Shown here: positions 6,834 to 20,743 of the stretch, in pieces
Layout of the letters: every line of letters begins with the position of its first letter
Position numbering within the stretch: position 1 is the first letter of the stretch
Source: Marinobacter persicus
GTDB taxonomy: Bacteria; Pseudomonadota; Gammaproteobacteria; Pseudomonadales; Oleiphilaceae
Direction: 5' to 3'
DNA: 64,000 nucleotides
Assembly (NCBI RefSeq): GCF_002934325.1
Contig: NZ_PTIV01000010.1
Coordinates: 43,310 to 107,309, forward strand
The notes under the pieces: generated by a model
Told to the model about the DNA's origin: nothing
What the model saw: the letters and a program-made list of their open reading frames with translations, nothing else
Database searches by the model: none
Program-made: the position numbers and the translations under genes

Positions 6834-9800
6834 CAGTGAATAACCGCCTCCGGCGTCTGGTGCATGGTCGCCTGGGCAAGATCCAACAGCTCCCGCAAGG
6901 CCACGGAGAACATCGCGTACTCAGGTTCACGCACGCCTTTGAGTTCAGCCAGCATGCTGTTCCAGCGCTCAATCATCGACTGGTACTTCTGCTCCCAAAG
7001 CTGAACACTTTCCGGAATGTTCTCGGCCTTCTCGGCACTAATCAGCACACCGGTTGTAAGGGCACGCTGCTGCCACTCCAGGTCTTCCCGGAAGCTCTCA
7101 CGCGCCAGGGCCTGCCAGTGGGAACTCGGCTGAAGGTTGGCGATGGCCTCGCCAAACCAGTTCAGGTCAAGGCGGTCTCCCAGGTCGTAATAGAGGTTGG
7201 CCACGGATTTCAGAGGCATACCGGTTGTTTCCTGGGCCTCGATGATGCCCAGGGAAGAATACAGGTAACCGGTGCCAGCCAGTACCGAGGCCAGGTCCTT
7301 CGGAATGCCCGCTTCGGCAAGTTCATCGTGGCGGCTCTCCCAGCTGGCCCGGGCCTGGTCCCCAAGGTACTCCGGCAGGCCGGAAGTAATGGCCCAGACA
7401 CCGTCGGCAAAGCGCTCAATGTGACTCTGGATGTTCAGTTCTGCCCGACGGTTGCGCAACAGCCAGCGCACGGCACGGCGAATCAGGCGCATCAGGTTCT
7501 GCATCAACTCCAGCTGCAGCTTGGCGGAGACGTGATAATCCAGGGATTCGATCTTGTCCCACCAGCTGTCCAGACGGAACACATCCCGGGCGATGATCCA
7601 CGCCAGCGCGATGGACGGTGCATCGGCGCCCGTAGACTGGTTCAGCCGCTCCACAAAGGTGATACCCATGTGATTCACCATATCGTTGGCGATCTGGGTG
7701 GCGATGATTTCCCGGCGCAGCTGGTGCTCACCCAGCTCCTTCGAGAACTTCTGGTTCAGGGCCTGGGGGAACACTTTGTACATTTCACCGGCCAGCAGCG
7801 GATCGTCCGGCAGGTTGCTGTCGATCAGTGTCTGCTTCAGGTCACCTTTGACGTAGGAAATCAGCACCGACAGCTCCGGCCGGGTCAGCCCCTTGTTGGC
7901 CAGCTTGCGCTCGCTCAAGGTTTCATCGTCCGGCAGGAATTCCAGGCTCCGGTTCAGTTTGCCCTCGCTTTCCAGGGTATTCATCAGGCGCCGGTATTCC
8001 TCCAGCCGGGTAGAGGTATCTGCACTGGCGATACTCAGGGCCTGGGTCTGGCGATAGTTATTCTTCAACACCAGGGCCGCGACGTCATCGGTCATTTCCT
8101 CCAGCATGACGTTACGCTGCTTGCCGGTCAGGTCGCCCATGGCCACTGCCCGGTTGAGCAGGATCTTCATGTTGACTTCGTGGTCCGAGCAATCCACACC
8201 GCCGGAGTTGTCGATGAAATCGGTATTCAGGCGGCCACCCTTGAGGGCATATTCAATGCGCCCCAGCTGGGTAATCCCCAGGTTGCCACCTTCGCCAACG
8301 ACCTTGCAGCGCAGTTCCTTGCCATTGATGCGCAGGGCATCGTTGGCCTTGTCGCCGACATCCGCGTGGCTTTCATCGCTACCCTTCACGTAAGTGCCGA
8401 TGCCACCTACCCAGAGCAGGTCCACCTGGGCCTTGAGGATATGGCCAATCAACATGTTCGGCGGAACCCGGTCGGCCTTGATGCCCAGCAGCTTTTTCAT
8501 TTCTGGACTGACCGGAATGGATTTGGCGCTGCGGCTGAACACGCCACCACCCTTGGAAATCAACTTGGGATCGTAGTCGGTCCAGGCGGAGCGTGGCATC
8601 TCGAACAGGCGCTTGCGCTCCTTGTAGCTCTTCTCGGCATCCGGTTCGGGATCGACAAAGATGTGAACATGGTTGAAGGCCGCCACCAGGCGGGTCTTCT
8701 CGGAGGACAACAGGCCATTGCCGAACACGTCACCGCCCATATCACCAATACCAATGGCGGTGAACTCGTCCACGGCCGGGTTAATACCCATTTCCCGGAA
8801 ATGCCGCTCGACAGACACCCAGGCACCGCGGGCGGTAATGCCCATTTTCTTGTGGTCATAGCCGTTGGAGCCGCCGGAGGCAAAGGCATCGCCCATCCAG
8901 AAGCCATACTCGGCGGCCAGACCATTCGCGATATCGGAGAAAGTCGCCGTGCCTTTGTCGGCAGCCACTACCAGATAGTGGTCGTCTTCATCCTGGCGCA
9001 CGACTTTCTCCGGTGGCTGAATACCACCGTCCACCAGGTTATCGGTGATGTCCAGCAGACCCCGGATAAATGTCTTGTAGGCAGAGATACCCTCGGCCTG
9101 GAAGGCCTCCCGGTCGGAGGGATCGGGCAGCTGCTTGGCCACGAACCCGCCTTTGGCGCCAACCGGCACAATGACGGCGTTTTTGACCTGCTGGGCTTTC
9201 ACCAGGCCCAGGATTTCAGTGCGGTAGTCCTCGAAGCGATCGGACCAGCGCAGACCACCCCGGGCAACTTTGCCGCCCCGCAGGTGCACACCTTCCACCC
9301 GGGGGGAGTAGACAAAGATCTCGTACGCCGGCAATGGCAGCGGCACATCAGGAATCCGTGTCGGATCGAACTTCACACTGATGTAGGGTTTGGGCTGCCC
9401 GTCAGCATCCGGCTGGTAATAGTTGGTTCTCAGGGTCGCCTGCATCAGTTCCAGGTACAGGCGCAACACGCGGTCTTCGCTGAGATTCTCGACCTCATCC
9501 AGACCGGCGTTAAATTCGATTTCCAGCTTCTGCTGGGCGGCCTCGCTCTTCGCCCGGCTCTGGAAGCGATCCGGATTGAAGCGGGTATCAAAGTACTCCA
9601 GCAACGTGCGGGTCAGGTTAACGTGGTTAACCAGCGTGTTGGAGATAAAGGTCTGACTGTTGGAGATGCGAATCTGGCGCATGTAACGGGCGTAGGTACG
9701 CAACAGGGCAATCTCACGCCAGCTCATGTAGGACGACAACAGCAGACGGTTAAAGGCGTCACTCTCTGCTTCGCCATACCAGACCTTGCGGAACAGGTCC

Positions 9801-11716
9801 TCAAAGATCGGCCGGACACGATGAATGTCCACCACCGCGCCAGTCTCGGTCTGCAGGGTGAAATCGTGAATCCAGACAATCTTGCCGCCGTGGTCACGCA
9901 CCTCGAAGGGGTGTTCCCCCAGTACGCGGAAGCCCAGGTTGTCGAAAATCGGCATGACATCGGACAGCGGCAGCGGCTCATCCGGATAGAAGAGTTTGAA
10001 ATGCAGAATGCTTTCATCCTCTTCCAGGGCCCGGTAAAAGCTCATGGCCAGATCGTCATTGCTCGCTGAACTGGAGATATGGTCCAGGTCGATCGCGGCA
10101 CGCCGGGCCGAGAACATGTCTTTGTAGCTGGCCGGGAAACCACCACCCCAGATCCGGTACAGCTCATTGCCCTGCTCTTCGCCATAGGCTTCGCTCAGGG
10201 CTTCGCTCAAGCCATCCCGCCAGGATTGTGCGAGCTCGATCACCCGGTTACGAATCTTGGTGACCGGCACCTCGCGGTTCTCCATCTGGGGCACGCGGAT
10301 GGTGAACTGGACGCGGGCCAGCACCGATTCCGAGAAATGGGTGACAAATTCAATGTCTTCCGCTTCCAGCTCCTCAATCAACACCCGCTCAACTTTCAGG
10401 CGCAATTCCGTGTTGTAGATATCCCGGGGGAAGAACGCCAGGCAGGTGACAAACTGGCCGTAGACATCTTCCCGCATGAACAGCTCGATGCGCCGACGCT
10501 CCTGGATGTAGAGGATGCTCTTGGCCACCTTGAGCAGTTCGTTGGACTCAATCTGGAACAACTCATCCCGGGGATACAGGGTCAGGATCTGTTCCAGTTC
10601 ACGACCGGCGTAGTCGTCCGCCAGGAAACCGGAACGCTCCATGACCGCCCGGGATTTACGGCGCAGCAAGGGGATCTCGACGGGCCGCTCGTTGTAGACC
10701 CGGGCGGTATAAAGGCCCAGGAACCGGCGCTCACCCACAACCTCGCCTTTGCTGTCGAATTTTTTCACCGCGATGTAATCGGGGTAAGCCGGACGGTGAA
10801 CCCGCGAGCGCTGGGCCGATTTCGCGAAGATGAAGACATCATCGGTACGCGTCATCTCATGCCGTGTGCGCTGGGGCAGCTCATTCAGGCGCACCTTGTC
10901 AGAGCGCTCGTTGTTCACTCGCAGGATACCCAACTCTGAATTGTCGACCCGGCGCACTTCCATGCCATTCTTGTCTGACACGAAATCGTATTCGTCATAG
11001 CCCAGGAAGGTGAAATGATCGTCCGCCATCCACTTCAGAAACGCCTGGGCTTCTTCGCGGTCGTCTTTGGAGATACCGGCCGTGGTGCCCTCCAGTTCCT
11101 TGCAGATCTCCCGGACACGATCCTGCATGACACCGAAATCGCCCACCGCGATCCGCACTTCATGCAGAACGGCCTGAAGTTCTTCCTCCAGTGAGCGTAA
11201 GTCCTTGGGATCGCTGTGACGGTCAATCTCAAGAACAATAAACGCTTCAAAGCCGGCTCGTTCAGAGGCTTTCTTCGCAGGGTTGGGATACAGCTTTTTC
11301 AGCTTGCCACCGGTGTCCCGTTCAACCTGGAAAATGGAATGTTGCAGTGAATGCGTACCGATGTCCCGGCGATTGATCGCCATCCGCAGGGAATCGATCA
11401 GAAACGGCATGTTCGGATGCAAAATGAAGATGACCGTGTGGGTGGACTGCCAACCGTCACTTTCCAGTTCCGGATTGAAAACGGCCACCGGCGTTTCTTC
11501 GGCATCGCGCTTCTGAAGGAACTGCCAGGCCGCCAGGACTGCACCGTAAGTATCTGAAAAACGGCGACTGACCAGTTCTTCCAGTGGAATATGGGCGTAA
11601 TGCTGACGGGCAAACTCAGTGACCTTTTTCGCCTCGGTCTTGGGAAGCTTGTCCGTGAACGCATCAGCCAGTTGTTCGAAAAACTGTTCCTTGCTGGCGA
11701 TAGTCAGCGCATTCAT
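6833..11716 (-). CDS. gdhB: NAD-specific glutamate dehydrogenase, large (180 kDa) type
   Basis: A 1627-residue enzyme of the GdhB/GDH2 family that oxidises glutamate to 2-oxoglutarate and ammonium with NAD+. The length is typical of the L_180 class. The long N-terminal half carries the regulatory ACT-like region; the catalytic core is recognised by [61 protein letters not shown] and [20 protein letters not shown]. In Pseudomonas the enzyme is used in arginine and glutamate catabolism. The gene is the first of a two-gene unit with rsmC, and its upstream region also serves the divergent moxR operon. Confidence 0.93.
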   Translation of the reverse strand: MNALTIASKEQFFEQLADAFTDKLPKTEAKKVTEFARQHYAHIPLEELVSRRFSDTYGAVLAAWQFLQKRDAEETPVAVFNPELESDGWQSTHTVIFILHPNMPFLIDSLRMAINRRDIGTHSLQHSIFQVERDTGGKLKKLYPNPAKKASERAGFEAFIVLEIDRHSDPKDLRSLEEELQAVLHEVRIAVGDFGVMQDRVREICKELEGTTAGISKDDREEAQAFLKWMADDHFTFLGYDEYDFVSDKNGMEVRRVDNSELGILRVNNERSDKVRLNELPQRTRHEMTRTDDVFIFAKSAQRSRVHRPAYPDYIAVKKFDSKGEVVGERRFLGLYTARVYNERPVEIPLLRRKSRAVMERSGFLADDYAGRELEQILTLYPRDELFQIESNELLKVAKSILYIQERRRIELFMREDVYGQFVTCLAFFPRDIYNTELRLKVERVLIEELEAEDIEFVTHFSESVLARVQFTIRVPQMENREVPVTKIRNRVIELAQSWRDGLSEALSEAYGEEQGNELYRIWGGGFPASYKDMFSARRAAIDLDHISSSASNDDLAMSFYRALEEDESILHFKLFYPDEPLPLSDVMPIFDNLGFRVLGEHPFEVRDHGGKIVWIHDFTLQTETGAVVDIHRVRPIFEDLFRKVWYGEAESDAFNRLLLSSYMSWREIALLRTYARYMRQIRISNSQTFISNTLVNHVNLTRTLLEYFDTRFNPDRFQSRAKSEAAQQKLEIEFNAGLDEVENLSEDRVLRLYLELMQATLRTNYYQPDADGQPKPYISVKFDPTRIPDVPLPLPAYEIFVYSPRVEGVHLRGGKVARGGLRWSDRFEDYRTEILGLVKAQQVKNAVIVPVGAKGGFVAKQLPDPSDREAFQAEGISAYKTFIRGLLDITDNLVDGGIQPPEKVVRQDEDDHYLVVAADKGTATFSDIANGLAAEYGFWMGDAFASGGSNGYDHKKMGITARGAWVSVERHFREMGINPAVDEFTAIGIGDMGGDVFGNGLLSSEKTRLVAAFNHVHIFVDPEPDAEKSYKERKRLFEMPRSAWTDYDPKLISKGGGVFSRSAKSIPVSPEMKKLLGIKADRVPPNMLIGHILKAQVDLLWVGGIGTYVKGSDESHADVGDKANDALRINGKELRCKVVGEGGNLGITQLGRIEYALKGGRLNTDFIDNSGGVDCSDHEVNMKILLNRAVAMGDLTGKQRNVMLEEMTDDVAALVLKNNYRQTQALSIASADTSTRLEEYRRLMNTLESEGKLNRSLEFLPDDETLSERKLANKGLTRPELSVLISYVKGDLKQTLIDSNLPDDPLLAGEMYKVFPQALNQKFSKELGEHQLRREIIATQIANDMVNHMGITFVERLNQSTGADAPSIALAWIIARDVFRLDSWWDKIESLDYHVSAKLQLELMQNLMRLIRRAVRWLLRNRRAELNIQSHIERFADGVWAITSGLPEYLGDQARASWESRHDELAEAGIPKDLASVLAGTGYLYSSLGIIEAQETTGMPLKSVANLYYDLGDRLDLNWFGEAIANLQPSSHWQALARESFREDLEWQQRALTTGVLISAEKAENIPESVQLWEQKYQSMIERWNSMLAELKGVREPEYAMFSVALRELLDLAQATMHQTPEAVIH

Positions 11717-11880
11717 ATTCCAACCTCTGGTTTTTTATGTGAAATAAGGGTAATTCATTCATGCTGCCATAAGCATAGTCAAGCCCTTGATTTTTGCCGA
11801 GATGCCACGAAAACTGCGGCAATTACCTAGACGCTTTTTCGTCTTCTGCAACTGACCAGCAACCAAGGGCTTAACACCTC
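11717..11880. other. Divergent promoter region between gdhB and moxR
   Basis: A 164-base AT-richer gap between two divergent transcription units. AAGCCCTTG (11781-11789) reappears inverted as CAAGGGCTT (11864-11872), the second copy just before the moxR start. I see no clear -35/-10 pair, and the moxR ATG lacks a strong Shine-Dalgarno. Both promoters should be here by position only. Confidence 0.4.
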
Positions 11881-12843
<963 letters not shown>

Positions 12844-12847
12844 TCCC

Positions 12848-13807
12848 ATGGACCTGACGCAGGTAGAGCCAATGTCCGCCCCCAGTGAAGCGACTCACGT
12901 TACATTGAGCGACCTGGTCCGACTCCAGGCCGACGCCCGTGCCCTGCGCCTGCCTTCGGTAAAACCGGCGCGCAGCCGCCAGGCAGGCCTGAAACAGTCA
13001 CGCCAACGAGGCCGGGGCATGACCTTTGCCGAGGTGCGCCCCTATCAGCCGGGCGACGACATTCGCAGCATCGACTGGCGGGTAACTGCTCGGCGCCAGT
13101 CCCCACACACCAAGATCTACGAAGAAGAGCGGGAACGGCCAGTCCTGCTGGTTGCCGACCTGGGTCCCACCCTGTTTTTTGCCAGTACCGGCGCCTACAA
13201 ACAGGTACGTTGCGCGCAACTCAGTGCCCTGCTTGCCTGGCTGGCGCTAAGGGCCGGTGACCAGGTGGGCGGACTGGTGTTCAACGAAACCACCCTGGAA
13301 GTCGTCCGGCCCGCCCGCCGGAAAAAATCGGTGCTGCGGCTGCTGGATCACCTGGCGCGTCAACAGCACCAGCCGGGATCGGCACCTGCAAACGCCACCC
13401 CTGCCAACCGGCTGGACGTCGCTCTGGCCGAAGCGCGTCGGGTGGCGCATACAGGGAGCAGGATTTTCGTCATCAGCGACTTCATGACGCCTGGTGAGAA
13501 CACCCGGAACCTGTTGGGCCAGCTTGGCCGACATAACACCGTTACCGCGATCCGCATTCAGGACCCACTGGAAAAGCAGTTGCCCGAAAAGGGCCGATAC
13601 GCCGTTGCCGGGCCGGATGGTCCGCTCTGGTTTGACGCCGGCAACCCGGTGTTCCGGGAAGCCTGGCAGCAAAAAGTGGATAGCCATGAGCAGCAACTCA
13701 ACGAGTGCTTTCGCACCACCGGCGTGGGTTTTACCACGGTCGTTACCGGCGAAGCGCCCACTGAATCGTTACGACGGCTGCTCGGGCCAGGGGGGCGCAT
13801 CCCGTGA
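12848..13807 (+). CDS. DUF58 domain-containing protein
   Basis: A 319-residue protein of the DUF58 family. The family signature YQPGDDIRSIDWRVTARR lies near residues 65-82, followed by the VWA-like fold (PVLLVADLGPTLFFAST, FVISDFMTP). DUF58 proteins almost always sit directly after moxR, as here, and are thought to bridge the ATPase and the VWA membrane proteins; no enzyme activity is established. The stop overlaps the GTG start of the next gene, so translation is coupled. I did not see membrane segments, which suggests the form without the N-terminal anchor. Confidence 0.88.
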   Translation: MDLTQVEPMSAPSEATHVTLSDLVRLQADARALRLPSVKPARSRQAGLKQSRQRGRGMTFAEVRPYQPGDDIRSIDWRVTARRQSPHTKIYEEERERPVLLVADLGPTLFFASTGAYKQVRCAQLSALLAWLALRAGDQVGGLVFNETTLEVVRPARRKKSVLRLLDHLARQQHQPGSAPANATPANRLDVALAEARRVAHTGSRIFVISDFMTPGENTRNLLGQLGRHNTVTAIRIQDPLEKQLPEKGRYAVAGPDGPLWFDAGNPVFREAWQQKVDSHEQQLNECFRTTGVGFTTVVTGEAPTESLRRLLGPGGRIP

Positions 13808-14268
13808 ACGGTCAGGATCCGCTCTCGCAATTGCGCGATATCCAGTTGCCTGAAACCGGCGGCTGGTGGCCGCCCGCACCCGGTTGGTGGGTCCTTGCGA
13901 TCCTGCTATTCCTGTTAGTGGTGGGCTCCCTGCTCTGGTGGCGCCGCCGGCGTCGCCACACCCAATGGCACCGGGACGCGATGGCCGAACTCCGGCAACT
14001 GGAACAACGCGCCGAGCCCCACCCCGACTGGTTTGGCGAGCTCAATACCCTACTCAAGCGGGCCGCCCGACACGCTTTCCCAGAGCGACGGCCGGAATCA
14101 TTGAGTGGCAACGCCTGGCGTGATTTCCTGCTTGAAACCATGCCACTGGGTACCGGCGACGAAGAAGCCATCCAGGCCATGATCACCGCCTGCTGGCAGC
14201 CAGTCCCGACCCTGCCGCCCACAGAGGCCACGGACATCGCCAAAGCCTGGCTGGAGGCGCGATCATGA
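13804..14268 (+). CDS. DUF4381 domain-containing membrane protein
   Basis: A 154-residue protein with one membrane segment at about residues 28-46 (WWVLAILLFLLVVGSLLWW), an Arg-rich cytoplasmic flank (RRRRRH) and a helical C-terminal domain (LKRAARHAFPERRPESLSGNAWRDFL) typical of DUF4381. The N-terminus PLSQLRDIQLPETGGWWPPAPGWW is the family hallmark. Translation begins with GTG overlapping the DUF58 stop (GTGA), and the end overlaps the batA start. It is found almost only in moxR/bat operons; the function is unknown. Confidence 0.85.
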   Translation: MNGQDPLSQLRDIQLPETGGWWPPAPGWWVLAILLFLLVVGSLLWWRRRRRHTQWHRDAMAELRQLEQRAEPHPDWFGELNTLLKRAARHAFPERRPESLSGNAWRDFLLETMPLGTGDEEAIQAMITACWQPVPTLPPTEATDIAKAWLEARS

Positions 14269-15276
14269 TCACGCTGGCCTACCCCTGGTTATTGTTGCTG
14301 GTGTTATTGCCCTGGTTGCCCTTTGTCCGCAGGCCGCATCGGCAGAGCGTCGAGGCACCGGTGTTGCCGATCGGTCACTGGTTAACGTCCATGCCCGGTG
14401 TCAGCACCCATGGCCAGGGCACACCCCGGTGGCGGCGGGCACTGATGCTTCTTGCCTGGCTCTGCCTGGTGCTGGCCCTGGCACGCCCCCAACATGTGGG
14501 TGAACAGACGCAACTGCCGGTCACCGGTCGCGATCTGATGCTGCTGGTGGACATCTCGCCCAGTATGGAAGAGCGGGACATGATCCAGCAGGGGCGAAGC
14601 CTGAACCGGCTGCAGGCGGTCAAACGGGTACTGGACGATTTCATCACCCGGCGCGAAGGCGACCGTCTGGGGCTGATTCTGTTTGGCACCCGACCTTACG
14701 TGCAAGCCCCGCTGACGTTTGACCGTGAAACCGTAAGAACGCTGCTGCATGAAGCCGGACTGGGCATGGCCGGCCGCGCCACCGCCATTGGCGATGCAGT
14801 CGGCCTGGCCGTCAAAAGGCTGCGTGAACGTCCCCGGGAACAACGGGTGGCTATCCTGCTGACAGACGGCGCCAATACCGCTGGTGAAGTCACTCCGGAC
14901 AAGGCAGCTGAGATCGCCCGCGCGGCAGCTGTGCGGCTTTACACCGTGGGCATTGGCGCAGAATCCATGATCCAGCGGGGCATCTTTGGCAACCAGCGGA
15001 TAAACCCATCCCGGGACCTCGACGAGGGCCTGCTCACACGTATGGCCCAGCAAACTGGAGGCCGGTATTTCCGGGCACGCAACCTGGAGGAACTGGAAGG
15101 GATTTACGATACCATCAACCAGCTGGAACCGATTGAACAGGACGGACAGACCTACCGCCCGGTTAAAGACCTGTATGTCTGGCCCGCCGGCCTGGCCACC
15201 CTGCTGGGGCTGTTGTTGCTGGCCAGCCGCCTGGGCGGTGGGCACCGGCGCAACAGGGCCAACGCGGAGGCCAGCC

Positions 15277-15284
<8 letters not shown>
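14265..15284 (+). CDS. batA: BatA-like VWA domain membrane protein
   Basis: A 339-residue aerotolerance-type protein. Membrane segments lie at residues ~2-20 and 59-74 and near the C-terminus (WPAGLATLLGLLLLASRL). The central von Willebrand factor A domain has an intact MIDAS: DISPS at residues 96-100 (Asp96, Ser98, Ser100), the Thr in AGRATAIGDAVGLAV and Asp in ILLTDGANTAG. In Bacteroides the Bat proteins affect oxygen tolerance; in proteobacteria the cluster is linked to envelope stress. The start overlaps the DUF4381 stop by 4 bases and the end overlaps the next start by 8 bases. Confidence 0.88.
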
Positions 15285-17000
<1,716 letters not shown>

Positions 17001-17007
<7 letters not shown>

Positions 17008-18374
17008 AAAACGTACTCTGCACCCTGCTCACTCTGGCAAGCCTGCTCGCGGCATCCCTGCCGGTCACGGCGCAAAGCCGGGACGCCTTCCTTGAGCTCT
17101 CCGCGGACAAAGCCGAAGTCTATGTCCAGGAACAGCTGATCCTCAGTGTGCAGCTGTATTTCTCCGGAGCATTGGTCCAGGGCGAACTGTCCGAACCCTC
17201 GCACCCGAATGCCATCATTGAAAGGCTTGGCAGCCAGCGGGAATCGGTGCAGTTCCGGGACGGCGTCCGGTATCAGGTCATCGAACGGCGTTATGCCATT
17301 TTCCCCCAACGCCCGGGTACGCTCACACTGCCGGCCATCCACTTCGAAGGCCATGTCCGTGATTCCTCAAGGCGACTGCAGGCGGTTAAAGACCGTCAAC
17401 AACTTTACGATGTACCGGTGAAGCCAATACCCGATGCTTATCCAGCCAACACACCATGGCTGCCCGCCCGCGATGTAACCTTAACCAGTGACGGCCTGCC
17501 GGCATCGAAGGAACTGGAGGCAGGACGAAACCTGACACGTCAGCTCACCCTGGAGGTGAACGGACTGCCAGCAGAAGCCCTGCCTGCATTCCCGCAAACC
17601 GGCTCGCCGGCAATCCGTCAGTACCCGGATCAGCCGGAACGGCACACACAGGCCTCGCCCGACGGGCTGCAGGGAATTCTCCAGCAAAGCTTTGCGCTGG
17701 TTCCGGTAGAAGCCGGGCCGGCTTCGGTGCCGGAGTTGACGGTGTATTGGTGGAATACCCAAACCGATCGGCTTGAACAGGCAGCATTACCTGCCCGGAA
17801 CTACCAGATCAGCGGTTCCCAGCCGTCGTTGGAAGCGCCGGCCCCAGCCGACACACCGACCATGGATGCGGAGGATGCGCCGGGCACCAACAAAGAGGCG
17901 GAAAATCACGACATGTCAGTCTGGTTCTGGAGCACCCTTCTGTTCGCTGGCCTGTGGCTGGCAACGCTCGTGCTCTGGTGGCGTACCAGGGGACCAGCGG
18001 ATAAAGCACGGAGAAAGCCCGCTCAGCAAACCCATGAAACGGACAAACAGGCCTATGAGCGATTGATCCAGGCGATCAAAGACAGCTCTCCCCGCACCTC
18101 CGCACTTCTGGTGCACTGGGCCATCCAAAAGTACGCCGGAAAACGCTTTGTCACTACCCAGGATGTGCTTCGTTACTTAAGGGATGCGGAGCTGGAAGCC
18201 GCCTTGACGGCCTTTGAGGAAAGCCTGTTCTCGATGAAGGGCCAGGACCAGCCAGTGCCGAAGGCACAAAGAGAGCGCCTGATTCAGGCAATCGAGAAGG
18301 CAAAGCGAGGAAACGCCGGGACGACAAAGCCCACTGGCCTGCCGCCTCTCTACCCGCCGGGACTGTCAGGGTGA
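17001..18374 (+). CDS. batD: BatD family protein
   Basis: A 457-residue protein with a signal peptide (residues 1-25, MVKNVLCTLLTLASLLAASL then PVTAQ), a periplasmic region with BatD-type beta domains (DKAEVYVQEQLILSVQLYFSG; PGTLTLPAIHFEGHV; the second domain near ELTVYWWN), one membrane segment at about residues 307-326 (WFWSTLLFAGLWLATLVLWW) and a cytoplasmic helical tail. It is the last gene of the moxR/bat operon and overlaps the BatB/C gene by 7 bases. BatD proteins have no known enzyme activity; a structural or signalling role across the inner membrane is the usual view. It converges on ccmI, with a small CTGTCA/TGACAG stem at its stop codon. Confidence 0.85.
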
Positions 18375-18398
18375 CAGCCTCGACGGGTACAACATTCA

Positions 18399-19667
18399 TC
18401 AGTTGGTGAGCTGCTCGTCAATGACCAGCAGTACAGGCTGCCCCTGTTCTCCAGGAGCCATAACGCTGGCCTGCACCTGACCCTGCCAGTCACCCGGCTG
18501 AGGCTGCACACTGCCGGTGCGGCTCAGGCGCGCAACGACGGTCACCTCTTGCTGTCCGGAAATGGCGGCTTGAGGCGACATCGCGTAATTGTCATCCAGG
18601 CGAATGTCCGCCGGCAGATTACCAGCCGTCATCCGCGCCACCGCCAGCGGTGGGCCGTCCGATGCGCCAACCGGCCGGGCAAAAATGAACAATGTAGTGT
18701 CGTCTGAAACCTGCTGTTTCACGTCCTCGGCCAGGGAAACGCGCAGATCTACCCCTTCGCTGGCCACCGGTTCAGGCGCCTGGGGCACCGGGGGTGTTTC
18801 ACCCAACCGGCGATAGGCTTCAGCAACACCCTCGCGGATAGAGGCCACCTGGGGGTGATCCGGGGCAACTTCCAGAATGCGCTCCCAGGACTCGATTGCC
18901 TCCCGATAGTTTTCCTGGCCAAACGCATAAATGCCTTCCAGGCCCAGCGAATTCACTTCGTCAGGGTTCAATGCCTTGGCTGCCTCAATGGTATCCACCA
19001 CCTCCGGCGTCATCTGCCCCTGGCTGGCAAAGAACTGTGCCTGGGCCGCCAGACCGAGTGCAGTGGCACGGGCATTGGCATTACCTTCAACCACATCCGC
19101 CAGCTGCTGATAGGCGCGGGATGCCTTTTCATACTGTTCTATACGCATGTAAGTCTGGCCCAACATGGCCCAGCCTTCAGCGTTATCGGGGCTTTCCTCC
19201 AGGCGATCACGCAACTGCTCCGCCAGCTCCGCCATACGCACGGCCTTGTTGCCGCCGGAGGCTTCCATCTCCTGCATGGTGATGAACTGTTCAACCTGGT
19301 CCATCGCGCCCCATTGCTGGTACCCCAGATAGGTACCCACTGGCAGAAAAACCAGGGCAATCAGCGCCACCACGATGGCACTGCGACGACCGGGCACGCG
19401 TTTCTCGGGTGCCTGGTTCTCCGGCACGTCATCAAGCATGGCACCGGCCAGTTCCTCTTTGAGCTGATCAAAGCTCTCATCGTCCAGAATGCCGGCTTCA
19501 TGTTCCCGCTCAAGCTCTTTCAGACGGGAACGGTACGCCAGCAGGTTCTGGTGTCGAAGGTCCGCTTCGATCCGCGCCTTGGGCCGGTGGAAAAACACCG
19601 GGTAAAGCACGAAAACAAGCGCAAAAAGAATGAATACCGTTGCGGCAATCCAGAATGTTTCGGTCAT
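18399..19667 (-). CDS. ccmI: Cytochrome c maturation protein CcmI
   Basis: A 422-residue inner-membrane protein. Segment 1 (MTETFWIAATVFILFALVFVLYPVFF) and a second membrane segment at about residues 94-112 (SAIVVALIALVFLPVGTYLG) flank the cytoplasmic leucine-zipper-like loop; the periplasmic C-terminal part carries TPR repeats (AEGWAMLGQTYMRIEQYEKA ... YREAIESWERILEVAPDHPQ) that hold apocytochrome c for the haem ligation complex with CcmF and CcmH. A C-terminal extension after residue ~300 (ADVKQQVSDDTTLFIFARP) is the usual proteobacterial CcmI end. Last gene of the ccm operon, 54 bases after ccmH. Confidence 0.88.
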   Translation of the reverse strand: MTETFWIAATVFILFALVFVLYPVFFHRPKARIEADLRHQNLLAYRSRLKELEREHEAGILDDESFDQLKEELAGAMLDDVPENQAPEKRVPGRRSAIVVALIALVFLPVGTYLGYQQWGAMDQVEQFITMQEMEASGGNKAVRMAELAEQLRDRLEESPDNAEGWAMLGQTYMRIEQYEKASRAYQQLADVVEGNANARATALGLAAQAQFFASQGQMTPEVVDTIEAAKALNPDEVNSLGLEGIYAFGQENYREAIESWERILEVAPDHPQVASIREGVAEAYRRLGETPPVPQAPEPVASEGVDLRVSLAEDVKQQVSDDTTLFIFARPVGASDGPPLAVARMTAGNLPADIRLDDNYAMSPQAAISGQQEVTVVARLSRTGSVQPQPGDWQGQVQASVMAPGEQGQPVLLVIDEQLTN

Positions 19668-19721
19668 GGGTCAGGTTTCGTTATTCGGTACGTGTAAAAA
19701 CCATTAGCGCGTGGAACGTTC

Positions 19722-20207
19722 TCAGCCCTTGGCCGATTCGTCGCTCTCACCCGCCAGGATACGTTCGGCCTTGCGTTTGTCTTCCTGGCTGAGGGTTTCG
19801 CCCTGCTGTTCACGCTGGCGCGACCGCATGACCACACCAACAACCACCAGGAACCCACCAATCACCGCTATCGCCGGAAAGGCCCAGAGCAGGATGGTGC
19901 GCCGGTCCACCGGCGGTTTGTACTGGACAAACTCACCGAAACGGCTCACCAGGGCGTCCACGATTTCCTCGTTGGAAGCGCCGTTTTTCATCATTCGGTA
20001 GACTTCATCCCGCATGTCCTGGGAGATCGCAGAATTGGAATCCGCAATGTTGTTGTTCTGGCACTTGGGGCAACGAAGTTCGGCAATCAGATTCTGGTAA
20101 CGCTGTTCCTCGGCTCGTGTATCAAAGTCGTAAACGTCTTTGACTTCAGCCTGAACCGTGAAACTCAGCGCGAAAAGAGCGAACAACAGGATCGGAAAAC
20201 GGCGCAT
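19722..20207 (-). CDS. ccmH: Cytochrome c maturation protein CcmH
   Basis: A 161-residue thiol-disulfide protein of the haem ligation complex. It has a signal sequence (FPILLFALFALSFTVQA), the family redox motif LRCPKCQNNNIADS near residue 45 (CxxC), the downstream MRDEVYRMMKNGASNEEIVDALVSRFGEFV helices and one membrane anchor at about residues 105-125 (ILLWAFPAIAVIGGFLVVVGVVM), then a charged tail. CcmH keeps apocytochrome CxxCH cysteines reduced in the periplasm. It begins on the last base of ccmG. Confidence 0.93.
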   Translation of the reverse strand: MRRFPILLFALFALSFTVQAEVKDVYDFDTRAEEQRYQNLIAELRCPKCQNNNIADSNSAISQDMRDEVYRMMKNGASNEEIVDALVSRFGEFVQYKPPVDRRTILLWAFPAIAVIGGFLVVVGVVMRSRQREQQGETLSQEDKRKAERILAGESDESAKG

Positions 20208-20743
20208 CAGCTATTACCCTTCGCTTTGTTGATCACTGGCAACAACTCCTGTTCCCAGACTTTCTGGTTCACAACTCCGACATGGCGATACTGGACCACG
20301 CCGTCGGCATCAATCACGAAGGTTTCGGGTGCGCCATAAACCCCCAGGTCAAAGCCCAGTTTGCCCTTGGGATCGAAGATAATGGTTTCGTAGGGATTGC
20401 CCAGCTGATTCAGGAAACGGAAGGCCGCCTCCCGCTCATCCTTGTAGTTGAGCCCAACAATCCGCACGCCCTTGTCCTTCGACAAACGCATCAGGTACTT
20501 GTGCTCGTCCCAGCAGGAGGGGCACCATTCCGCCCAAACATTCAGCAATGACACCTCACCCTTGAGCAGCGACGTATCCAGGCGGCGCTCCGGGTCATTC
20601 AGGCTTTCCAGGCTGAATTCAGGTACCGGCTTACCGATCAGTACCGACTCCAGCCGGGTGGGATCCTTGCCAATACCGGCGAAAAGGAACACGCCGACAG
20701 CGATCGCCACAATCAGCGGCAAAAACAGAAACAGGCGCTTCAT
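20207..20743 (-). CDS. ccmG: Thiol:disulfide interchange protein CcmG (DsbE)
   Basis: A 178-residue membrane-anchored periplasmic thioredoxin. Residues 4-24 are the anchor; the thioredoxin domain has NVWAEWCPSCWDEH with active cysteines 74 and 77, the acidic-patch Glu characteristic of DsbE proteins, and the cis-Pro loop GVYGAPETFVID. It donates reducing power to CcmH and apocytochrome c. It overlaps ccmF by 4 bases. Confidence 0.93.
   Translation of the reverse strand: MKRLFLFLPLIVAIAVGVFLFAGIGKDPTRLESVLIGKPVPEFSLESLNDPERRLDTSLLKGEVSLLNVWAEWCPSCWDEHKYLMRLSKDKGVRIVGLNYKDEREAAFRFLNQLGNPYETIIFDPKGKLGFDLGVYGAPETFVIDADGVVQYRHVGVVNQKVWEQELLPVINKAKGNS

Noticed and set aside
6740..10069. A 1109-codon open frame on the plus strand.
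   Set aside because: It is the antisense of gdhB in a GC-rich gene; its translation is rich in His, Gln and Gly without domain patterns, whereas the minus frame is a full-length glutamate dehydrogenase.
18363..18377. Strong terminator at the batD stop (CTGTCA/TGACAG).
   Set aside because: Six-base stem with no U-tract; too weak to list as a terminator.
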